Assembly: GCA_018398765.1 (NCBI GenBank)
Contig: JAHBMJ010001531.1
Location: 1-29,592 of the forward strand
Source of the DNA: Chromera velia
Taxonomy: Eukaryota; Sar; Chromeraceae
Reading direction: 5' to 3'
DNA: 29,592 nucleotides
In this document: in pieces, positions 1 through 8,627 of the stretch
How positions within the stretch are numbered: position 1 is the stretch's first letter
How the letters are laid out: each line of letters opens with the position of its first letter
Translations under genes and position numbers: made by a program
The notes under the pieces: model-generated
Told to the model about the DNA's origin: nothing
Database searches by the model: none
The model's input: only the letters and a program-made list of their open reading frames with translations

Positions 1-63
<63 letters not shown>

Positions 64-211
64 CGAATTTCTTCCTTTCTGATGTTTGACTTTGGCTTTC
101 TGTACATGAAGAGGAGGAGTTTGAATCGAAGGGTAAAATCGTACTTCTTTCTGAGAAAAAAACAAGTGCGTGGACAGACCCACATTTTTTTTGTTTACTT
201 CTTCAATGCAG
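1..211 (+). other. Intron end with CT/GT microsatellite (partial)
   Basis: Positions 1-62 are a CT tract running into a GT tract. The stretch ends at 211 with CAATGCAG, directly before the first coding exon, so it reads as the 3' part of an intron of the gene that follows. No open frame here resembles protein. An alternative is that the first exon lies within this stretch. Confidence 0.5.
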
Positions 212-454
212 GCACACAGAGAAGGAAAAGAAAGGCCAAGGCGGCCGAGACAGAAGACGGCACCCAAAAGAGACGATCGAGGAAGACAAGCAAGACTCCA
301 GACCCAGACTGCCTCTGTCCATGTCCAGCCACGCGGCCAGCAGAAGAAAACCTGCCCCCGTTCTTCTGCCAGAGAGGGAGGAGGAGAGAGCAGAGGAAGA
401 GTACCCCGACACTCGTCGGGGCGGAGAGAAGCAGAGACAGGGGACCCAAAACGG
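212..454 (+). CDS. Exon of the SR-rich gene (first in window)
   Basis: The open frame uses codons starting at 213. It reads HTEKEKKGQGGRDRR, then PLSMSSHAASRRKPAPVLLP and EREEERAEEEYPDTRRGG. It has no ATG, so it is an internal exon or the end of an earlier one. The stop TAG directly after the exon lies in the donor GGTAGGT. It ends with two bases of a codon (GG), completed by the A at 847. Confidence 0.55.
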
Positions 455-3365
455 GTAGGTGCTTTGCCTCTGGGTGGGTGGGTGATTGTGCCTGGCTGAC
501 GGAGTGACCAACTGACTCAACGAGCGAACTCGCGCACATGAATGCAAAAATCCCTTCCTTCCTTCCTTCCTTTCTTTCTTCCTTCCTTCCTTCCGCCCTT
601 TCTTCATTTTTGCTTGTTTTCTTGAGAGCAAAATCAAGATCAAGAAGCAGAATTGAGGAAAGAAATGACGCGTTGAATCGCGCCTTATATTCCATTTTGC
701 GCATTGCGCCTGCAAATCTGCTACCAGGCCTGTGGCAAGGAACAGGCCGGAAGAGGGGGTGAACGTTTTCCTTTTTCTGTTCTCCCTCTTCTTGATATCA
801 TGATGGATGAAAACGGGTGTGCGTCCGCTTGCTTGCCTGCCTGCAGACAGTCAGAGAGGGGCAGGCAGAGGGACAGAGCCCCGCTGCTACCACCGACCGG
901 AAAGCACTCGCGTTCGGTTTCCTCCTCCTCTGGTTCTTCCTCTTCCTCCTTGGCAGAGGAAAGAAAGAGAAGCAGAGGGAGGAAAAGGGAAAAAGAGAGG
1001 AGACACTCTAAATCTGTTGGTTCGAGAGAACAGAGAGAGATGATGCAGGCTTTTTTCCGGTCGCTCTTGGAAGGCCATGGCGACTCGGAGGATTCGGACT
1101 CGGACTCCCACTCGAGCAGCCGTCGACGGCATCGGAAGGGGAGAAGGGGAGAGAGAGAGAGGCAGGGGAAGCGAGACTATCGATACGGGTCAGGGTAGGA
1201 CTGCAGAAACACAGTGGCAGTGCACATCCTCAGGCATCCGTGTTCATTTCGTTCTTCCGCCCGTCCAGCTCACTCAATGATTTTGAAAGAGACAGGAGCA
1301 CTCGCGAGAAAGAATAATTCGACAAAGACAAACAAGACGAAGAAGGCAAACGATTGCCTGCCTGTCTGTCTGGCAATGTAGTCTGTCTATCTGTAGTGAA
1401 ACCACAAGACGAGAAGCCGCGAAGAAGGAGAAGCGGGCAGAAGTGACACTGACTGAACCTTGTCTCTCCCCCCCCTGTGTGTATGTGTATGTGTGTGTGT
1501 GCGCGCGCGTGCATGTGTGTGTGTGTGTGTTTGTGTGTTTCCGTCTGGATGTTTGCAGTTCTTTGAAGAAGCATGACTCCAAGGCAAAGTCAGAAAGAGA
1601 GAGAGAAGGAGAAGGAAAACCAGACAGACAGAATGAAATCCCTTGAAGCCCTTGTGTTCTCATCCCATCCCTTCCTTCCTCTTCACGCAGGCGGGAGAAG
1701 GAGGACAGATTTCCCCCCTCCTCATCCTCTGCTTCCAGACAGACAAGGCGCGGCGACGACAGAGACAGAGGAAGAGGCCGGGATCCTGATCCTAAGTTCT
1801 TCGTGACTGAAGAGGAGAAGAAACGAATGAGAGAGCAGAGACTGTCAGTCAGTTTCAAAAAAATCAATTAGTCAATCAGAAAAGCCAGCCAAAAGAAAGA
1901 AAGGGAAGGGGCGGAGGCAGAAAGACGATAGTGCGTGAAGAGAGATGGCGGAAGAAAGAAAGAAAGAAAGAAAGAACGAATGACAGAGAGAGAGAAAGGA
2001 CAGACGAAATCAAGAGAGAGAGAGAGAGAGAGAGCCAGAGAAACGAAGAGTTGATTGAGGCCAGAAATCAGGCAGGCGAAAGCTAGGAGGGAAGGATGGA
2101 GAGGGACAGTTTGTGTGTTAACTGGCACGTGTTCCTTCCTTCCAGATTGCGCCGTTGTCTACTCTACCCAGATGCATTTCTTTTCCCCCCCTTCTGTTTC
2201 TTCCCTCCCTCCTGTATTTGTTCTCTGCCCCCCCCCCTCCCCCCAATGATCCTCCCCCCGATGGATGCAGCGCTGCCTGGCGTGCGGCAAATCCCCATCT
2301 GGTGCAAAACCCTCCTCCCCTGCACCCGGTCACAAGGCGTCTCATGGCGTCAAAAGACTGGGAGACCTATCTGAAAGCGTCACAAGAAGAGCGATATCGC
2401 TTGACACAGAAATACCTGGGTCCGTTGGTGTTTTGATTTGCGTGTCTCTATGGTTTTTTTTCATGTACATCTTAAAATGTCTGTCAGTCAGGTGGGATCA
2501 GAGGATTGCTCTGTTGTAAGCGATGAAAAGGCCCTCCTTCCACGATCAGATATGCACGCACATAGTCACTCCAGCCGCTCACTGACTATTCTATCCGTCA
2601 ATATATGCCAGAAAGAACGCATGTGAACGGAACTACCGACTGAGGGCCAGCACGGCAGATCAGACCGGAAGCCAGGGGTCGTCTGTCGAATTTTTGAAAG
2701 ACAAGAGAGAGAGAGAGAAATGAAGGAAGGAACCGAGAGGGAGGCCCTCTCTTGTCTTGTCTTCCTTCTCGTCTCCTATCAGTCGCATCTATCGTTCGTT
2801 CTAGAAGAGAACGATGAGCCTTCCTCCTTAAGTTTGTGTTGATTATCTTGGTGTGCCACCCGCTCTTGTCGTTGTTCTTTCCTCCCTCCCTCTCTTGATT
2901 CCCGCCTCGAGTGAGTGAGTGAGTGAGTGAGTGTGTGTGTGTGTGTGTGCAGCGAAAGAGATTGCACAATATAAGGGTTTCTTCTCCTGGTGCGAAGACG
3001 AGGGCCACGGATTCGACGAGAAGAATCCGATGGCACCAGAGTACCGAGCTCATGTGCAGGAGCAGAGGGAGAAAGCCATGAGAAAGCAAGAGAGGGAAGA
3101 AGAAGAAAAGAGGCAAAATGAGAAACAGGAGCAAAAGCAGAAGCAGGCCCGGGCCTTTCTTCCTAGAAAGGCTTCTGGTCCTCCCTCTCAGACTACTCAC
3201 GGAGCAAGCAGGCCTTCGTCTGCTTCTGCTTCTAGTTCTGGGTGGAGAGAGAGAGAGCGCCAGGGAGAGGGAGAAGGACAGCGAGATCGGTCCGGCTGTC
3301 GAGATCCGATCACTAGAGGGGGTCGAGGCGGCCGGAACAGCAGGGGACAGAGGCGGGGTCGATGA
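212..3365 (+). CDS. Serine/arginine-rich charged protein, 3' part of gene (five exons)
   Basis: Model: exons 212-454, 847-1194, 1691-1843, 2271-2419 and 2953-3365 (stop TGA 3363-3365). All phases agree (2, 2, 2, 1) and give 434 residues; the start lies upstream of the window. Donors read G|GTAGGT, G|GTAGGA, T|GTCAGT and G|GTCCGT. Acceptors are GCAG, often behind CT or GT tracts. Exon 2 encodes an RS-like stretch (HSRSVSSSSGSSSSS, then KRSRGRKREKERRHSKS) and an acidic serine run (DSEDSDSDSHSSS). Exons 3-4 are less repetitive (DPDPKFFVTEEEKKRMREQR, then DWETYLKASQEERYRLTQKY). The last exon has a charged predicted coiled coil (EQREKAMRKQEREEEEKRQ) and a C-terminal RGG-like tail (RGGRGGRNSRGQRRGR). 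Composition suggests a nuclear, RNA-associated protein, perhaps a splicing factor. I do not recognise the family, so function is inferred from composition only. Confidence 0.62.
847..1194 (+). CDS. Exon with RS repeats and acidic serine run
   Basis: The acceptor is TGCCTGCAG and the donor CAGG|GTAGGA. The frame is open across the whole exon and codes for QSERGRQRDRAPLLPP, an S-rich block, an RS/KR block and REQREMMQAFFRSLLEGHGD. The last piece is amphipathic and least like simple repeats, and is the best stretch for a homology search. Confidence 0.6.
1443..1545 (+). repeat. GT/GC microsatellite in an intron of the SR-rich gene
   Basis: GTGTATGTGTATGTGTGTGT, GCGCGCGCGTGCATGTGTGT, then more GT. 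It lies between exons 847-1194 and 1691-1843. Confidence 0.85.
2953..3365 (+). CDS. Terminal exon of the SR-rich gene
   Basis: The exon follows a GAGT/GT repeat ending in GTGTGCAG. Two bases (CG) complete the codon begun in exon 2271-2419. It encodes KEIAQYKGFFSWCEDEGHGF, then DEKNPMAPEYRAHVQEQREK, a Glu/Gln/Lys coiled coil and an Arg/Gly-rich tail, and stops at TGA 3363. Confidence 0.65.
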
Positions 3366-4400
3366 TCAGTCGTCTGTCGGTCTGGCGATCTGCTGCTCTG
3401 CTTTGCTTCGGTTTCGTTCTCTCTTTCTCCCTTTCTCTCTCTGCTTCTTTCTGTGCATGCGTTCGGATTCTTGGTTCATTGATATTTTGATTGATTGATT
3501 GATGCGTCGGCGGGTGCGTGGGTGGGTTGGTAGGGGGATCGACCGACTGACTGTTGCGTGCGTATGTTCAGGATCTGGTCCGTTGATCCTTCCTTCCTTC
3601 CGGTGAGGGAGGAAGACAAGACAATCTGATAGATGCCCTCTCTGGTTCCTCGACTGACTCTCTCTCTCTCTCTCTCTCTCTCCCTCCCTCCCTCCTTCGC
3701 TTCCCTTTCCTCCTCCTTCCTTCCCTTCGCTTCCTCTCCTTTCGCCCTCAGTTCCGTCGTTCGTTGTTTCTTTCGTCCTCCTGTGTGTGGTATATAAAAA
3801 AAGGGCAATTAAGGGGAAAGGAGACCCACCTTGGTCATACACGACACGCAGTTGGTGGGGGGGCGGGAAGGTGCGGGCAGGCCCTGTGCGTTGGGGGGGG
3901 GAGGGAGGGAAGCTGTCTTTTCTGACGAGACGACGTTGCCTTCCTCTCGACAGTTCTTTCTCTTTCTTCCTCCCTCCCTAGGTTCTCTTTCTCTTTTGCT
4001 TTCCTCCCACGCACGTTGACGTACTGAATCAAGAAGTAGAGGAGGAACAAGAGGGGAGGGGGGGGCCGGCCACAAACGCCAAATATCTGAAGACACCTAG
4101 CTAGCTGTGCTCTGGCACGACGGCTCTCGATCGACGGCAGCAAGATCGAAGGGGGGGCCCGCCTCCCTCCCTCTTGTACCTACCCGCTTCTCCTTCCTTC
4201 CTTCCTTCTTTCCTTCCTTTCTGTCTTGCTCTTCCCTCTAGCTGTAAATCTTCAAGCAGTCCGCGCCCACTGAATTCTCCCATTCCTCCCCTTTCCCTTC
4301 CCTTCTGATCAGACCCTGTCTCAATTTTTGCGTCTGGTATAAATGTCGTCGGTCTGTCAGTCCCGCACAAGTTTTGCATGAAAGAGGGAGGCACAACACG
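3366..4400. other. Intergenic or 3' UTR stretch, pyrimidine rich
   Basis: No frame here looks like protein. It has CT tracts (3658-3690), CCTTC runs (3700-3740, 4190-4220), a TGAT run (3489-3503) and G runs (3856-3905, 4056-4066). It presumably holds the 3' UTR of the SR-rich gene and the upstream region of the next gene; no polyadenylation or promoter signal could be singled out. Confidence 0.4.
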
Positions 4401-6219
4401 ATGAAGAAGAAACGAAATGCAAACCTGTGAGTCTCAGAGGAGGGAAACGAAACTAACGTGTGTTTCACACGGCGCAGGGAAGCGGAGAGAAAACAAAAGA
4501 GCTGACCGACTGACTGACTTACTCGCTGCAGATGTTGCTGGACCCCTCCACAGACAGACAGGTCGACAGAGGGAGAGGGAGGGGGAGGTGGGGAGGGAGT
4601 CTCTGGTTGAAGAGATCCTGGGGGAAGGGGTTTTGCTTCTTCCGTTTCTCCTTTGTTTCCTCTGCTTTTGTCTCTCTGGAGGTCTGCGGTGAGTGTGCTC
4701 GTTTCTGGAAGGAAGGTGGGAGACCCGTCTCTCCCCCCTCCCTCTCTCTCTCTCTCTCTCTCTCCCTCCCCCTTCTTCTCTCTCTCTCTCTCTCCCTCCC
4801 CCTTCTTCTCTCTCTGTGTGTGTGTGTGTGCGTGCGTGCGTGCTGGTCAAGCCGACGGCATCCTTTTTTGCCTGCCTGCGTGCGTGCTTGTCTCCCTTTC
4901 TGTTCACTAGCCTGCCATATCGGTGTCGCTCTGCCTGATCAGGTCAGAGCTCTTTTCTCTCAATTCCATGTACTGCCATCAATGCATGGAAGGAAGACAG
5001 GCCCCTGTTTTCTTTCCAGTTGTGTTTTTGATTCGACTTGAATCGAGTCGAGCACCCCTTCCGTCACTCTCCCAATCCCTCTCTTTGTCTGCCATGTTTT
5101 CTGTCTCTCTCTGCTTGTACATCTGCCTGCCTGTCTGCCTGCCTGCCTGATTGATCGATCGATCGATCGATCATTCTGCTAATGCCTAGAGGAGACGGAA
5201 CAACGATTCATCCAAAAAAGACAACTGCCCTTCCTGCCCAGCCCTCGACAAGAAATCGGACCTGAGAATTGTCCATGCATGATCATGTACGCTGCCGGGC
5301 GGAGCAGGGCAGAGAATTAAGCGTGGAGGAGGGGCCCGAAAGGCAAGCAGGCAGGCAGGCGAACGGGAGGGAGGGATTCTTTGAATCGGTACGAGGAGAG
5401 CAGAGCACTCTCCCTTTCGGTCACAGAAGAAAGATGGGTACATCTGTGACGTGCAGGCATGCATGAGTTTGGTCCATGAAAGAGTGAAAAGAAGCAAAAA
5501 AGGAAAGAGCAGAAATAGACACGATGGAAGGAATGGCGAAGGAAGAAGGAAAGAGACAAACAGACAATAACGGAAGCTCGGCCAACTTCGTACATGACTG
5601 CCTGGACTCGTATTCACATCCACGCACGCAGATCAGTGGTTATCACCTTTCCATTCCACCAAAACTCTCCGGAATGACCGATATGCCGGGGCGCAAAGGC
5701 TGGTGAGTGCGCGCGTTGCAGAATGCACATGCGAGCAGCAGACTTGTTCACACATGATGTCTGTGAGTGTCTTATCGTCTGACGGACTGCGTGCCTGGAT
5801 GCTTGCGCATTTTATTTCTCTTCTCTTCGCTCCGTTGCTTGATGCATGGAGGCAGGGCAGGCAGACAGACTGGCTGGACGAGCTGGGTCAGTTGGTCGAT
5901 CCGTCGCGCAAGGGAAAGAAGGGCGAGGATGCAAAGAGTGTCTGCCCATCTGCACAGACCGGCCACTGCATGTCACTCCGAAGGGAGTCGGAAACCAACA
6001 TCGATCTTTCCCGGTTTCCTGCCTGCTGCTTGTTTTTGCTCCGAATAATTCCTGCTCATCTTTAGGCATGCAGGGCAGGGGAGAAGGCGGGGCGGGGCCC
6101 TGCTCTGATCGAAGGAAGTTTCGGTGATCGAGGCAGACAATGAATTCCAGCATGAAGACGTTTCAGCAGCACAAATAGACTTCCTGGTGGAGCACAGATG
6201 TCTAGAGAGATGTGGATGA
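4401..6219 (+). CDS. Small cysteine-pair (zinc-ribbon-like) protein, six-exon model; possibly Elf1-like
   Basis: Model: exons 4401-4426, 5192-5270, 5427-5483, 5632-5702, 5861-5937 and 6137-6219 (TGA 6217). Phases agree and sum to 393 nt (130 residues). The start ATG gives a basic N-terminus (MKKKRNANLRRNN) with donor CT|GTGAGT. Exon 2 has KKDNCPSCPALDKKSDLRI (Cys 21 and 24). Exon 3 has KKDGYICDVQACMSLVHER (Cys 42 and 47). Then follow YHLSIPPKLSGMTDMPGRK, TDWLDELGQLVDPSRKGKK and a C-terminal FQHEDVSAAQIDFLVEHRC. A basic start, two Cys pairs about 17 residues apart and a later DW.DE.. motif recall transcription elongation factor Elf1/ELOF1, but the second pair is CxxxxC, not CxxC, so this is tentative. 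A 30-nt in-frame cassette exon (4532-4561) between exons 1 and 2 is possible. Some donors (ATT|GTCCAT, AGA|GTGAAA) are weak. Confidence 0.42.
4427..5191 (+). other. Predicted first intron with CT/GT microsatellite
   Basis: The donor is GTGAGT at 4427. The stretch contains CT blocks with two CCCTCCCCCTTCTT copies (4741-4815), a GT run (4815-4845) and a GATC run at 5152-5172. The acceptor used in the model is CCTAGAG (5191), which is atypical; CCTAG at 5189 would shift the frame. Confidence 0.35.
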
Positions 6220-6383
6220 AGGGGTAGAGCAGCAATAGAGGTGGGGCAGCCTTTTTTGATGGTCTTCTCCTTTTGCCCTGGCAAGCCTCAGTCCCAGCCT
6301 CAGTCGTGTGCACAAACAAAACAGCGAACGAACTCTCCTGAACTATGTATCCAGCTATGTATGCATACAATCGCTTCAGCATT
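6220..6383. other. Short intergenic stretch between the small gene and the AT-rich island
   Basis: No coding frame or repeat stands out in this stretch. It probably holds the 3' UTR of the small cysteine-pair gene. Confidence 0.35.
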
Positions 6384-7260
6384 CATCATCATCATCATAC
6401 GCCATCGCCATTGGCCCATAGTAGGCGTCTAGCGTGGTATCGGTCCAATGGTGCACAATGGCTGTTAACTGCTAAATTAGCTGTTCTAGTAGCTGTTAAA
6501 CTTTGAGTTACAGCTGTTCAAACACTAGTTCAAACATGTAAAAATTATTTTACCATCCCATAAGTTAGATATGATTGTCTTTCATTCCTTAAAATTATCA
6601 GTTACGATCAGTTGAATCTTCAATCCCAATTTAAGTCACACAATCTTTTTAATATTTGATGTTATAATATCATTGTTTTTATCATGTTAAATTGATCATA
6701 AGAGTGTAATAAGACTCCAAGTTTCGGGTTTGTCCCGAGGTCCACTGCCGGGGGAAAGTTTGCACCGTAACCTAGCTCTATAAGTTAGGCCATAACCTAG
6801 CTAGTTAGTCCTAGCACAAAAACAATACTACGGTTATTACTGCCCCACACTTGCAAAAAATCTTTAGGGCACGGCCATAAATGAAAGACGGATTTTACAT
6901 CGTAAAACTTAGTACTAGTGGAAGCTCCATCGAGGACTGCATTCTATGCAGTGCTGTATCACATTATTAAAGTGTAACCTGAAAGGGTTAAAATTTGAGT
7001 CATATTTTCTCTATTCACCATTGACTTTAATACTCTAAGACCTGGTACAGCTTGTCACTGAGCTTAATTGACTACTGATCATCTGAAAAAACAGCAAATC
7101 ATCACAAAATCATGTCTTTCCAGAAATTATCGAATTCATCTTCAATATGTTTCACTGCGAAAAGATCCGCAAAAATAATTTTGGTGCATGCATGAAAGCG
7201 CGGCCTCGCCCGCGCGGCACGGGCCCGCGCGAACTGTGCACGGGCCCGGCCGTATATGTG
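6384..7260. mobile_element. AT-rich transposable-element remnant with a single inverted-repeat end
   Basis: The left edge (6384-6435) reads CATCATCATCATCATACGCC, ATCGCCATTGGCCCATAG, TAGGCGTCTAGCG. It matches the left end of the complete element at 23846 almost base for base. Behind it base composition falls sharply to AT-rich, with AGCTGTT and TTAGGCCATAACCTAGCT repeats and no coding frame. No matching inverted right end is found before the host sequence resumes near 7260, so this copy is truncated or a different element is joined to it. Confidence 0.55.
7197..7250. repeat. GC-rich block with repeated GCACGGGCCCG
   Basis: Directly after the AT-rich island, GCACGGGCCCG occurs at 7217-7227 and 7238-7248, each centred on the palindrome GGGCCC. 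The sequence around it is almost pure G and C. It may be the end of a second element, or a promoter-proximal block of the gene starting at 7571. Confidence 0.4.
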
Positions 7261-7570
7261 GACATCTAACAGCCGATTAATTGAAACCGATTAAATTTCC
7301 TGAGTCCCAAAAAAAAAATCTGCATGCGTGCATGCATCTGCATGCATTCAAGACACAGATTTCCAATCGCAGGTGACGTCATCATGCAAGTTAGTGGCCA
7401 ACCACTCTGTAGAGAGGCATTGGCTTGGTCTACCCAGTCTTCTGAAGGAGTGGAATACTCGGGGACGGGCAGTTGTTTCCCGATCAAACCTTTTAGGCAC
7501 TGATCGAGTTGATTCCAGTGTTTGTTTTGGATATATGCATACATAAATAGATAGTGTTGTTGCGAAAGAA

Positions 7571-7933
7571 ATGGACAACAGAATTAAGGAGGCTGGGCGC
7601 GGCTTTCCCAGCTCCAGTTTCTCTGTTCGCACGATGCCTGGAGGCAGGCCATTCGCTACGTACTTCTACGTTTGCCTTGATCTCACGAAGGATGTTGTCT
7701 TCATACTGCTCCGTGCGATGGCCTTGTGCCTCCTACTGACTGGAATCAACCTCGCTGCGGGAGCTGCGCTGTGCGAATTCCACAGTCTTACATCTCTGCG
7801 TTTTCCCGCTTCTGCCGTTAATCTTCTCCGAGCGGCACTTACCAGTGAAGCACCCTCCCTGATCTGTCAGCCTGTGCAAGCAGAGCAAGACTCAGAACTC
7901 AGACGACAAATCTCTGCCGGTTTCGCTCTCCAG
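7571..7933 (+). CDS. GT2 gene exon 1: start and first membrane segment
   Basis: ATG at 7571 is the first in the open frame; a second ATG (MPGGRPFATY) follows at 7634. It encodes a hydrophobic span (DVVFILLRAMALCLLLTGIN, residues 41-60, and on to about 66). The exon ends CTCCAG|GTCAAT in phase 0. The upstream 300 bases (7261-7570) show no further exon, so this is taken as the start. Confidence 0.6.
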
Positions 7934-8479
7934 GTCAATCAGTGATTATACATGTACATCCAATTTTCCATGTTCAATTCATGATGATGCATAAACTCAT
8001 GTCTGCCTGATTTCGAGTTGCAAGTGGGAGGAAGAGCGTTGGATCTGCAAGCCAGAGTGCTTCTTTCTGTGCTTTCGGACACGAAAGCTTCTGCAGTACG
8101 TGTCGATATTCTCTGCCCCTCTATCAATGCGCATGCAGGTGGGAGCCTACTTCTTCTCTGGCATGTACACTGTCTTGCGTATGACTCAGCTGTGCGAACA
8201 GAGGCGTCAGAGGAAGAGCAAGGAAGCGGTTTCCGTCTCGAAGCGTGCGTGCAACTCGCCAAGAGCAGTCGGAGAGGGGAAACTGCAAGCCACCAGGACA
8301 TCCTGCGTTGATAGCCTTTCCTTAGCTGTAGCCGTAACGGAAAAAGAGGAAAGACTTTGTGACCTCAATTTGTGGGAGTGCGATCCCTGTGAGCCCTTCA
8401 GCACTCACTCCAAGGCCTGGTTTCTCGCCCTGTCACGGTCCGTCCGTTTACCTCTTCGTCTCTCCCCTTCATTCTCTTC

Positions 8480-8528
<49 letters not shown>

Positions 8529-8578
8529 TGTCTGTCTGTCTCTCTGTTTCTCTGTCTCTCTGTCTCTCTGTCTCTCTG

Positions 8579-8627
<49 letters not shown>

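Noticed and set aside
3661-4020. Minus-strand frames rich in RERERE and KEGGK between 3366 and 4143
   Set aside because: They are complements of CT and CCTTC repeats with no splice-consistent structure.
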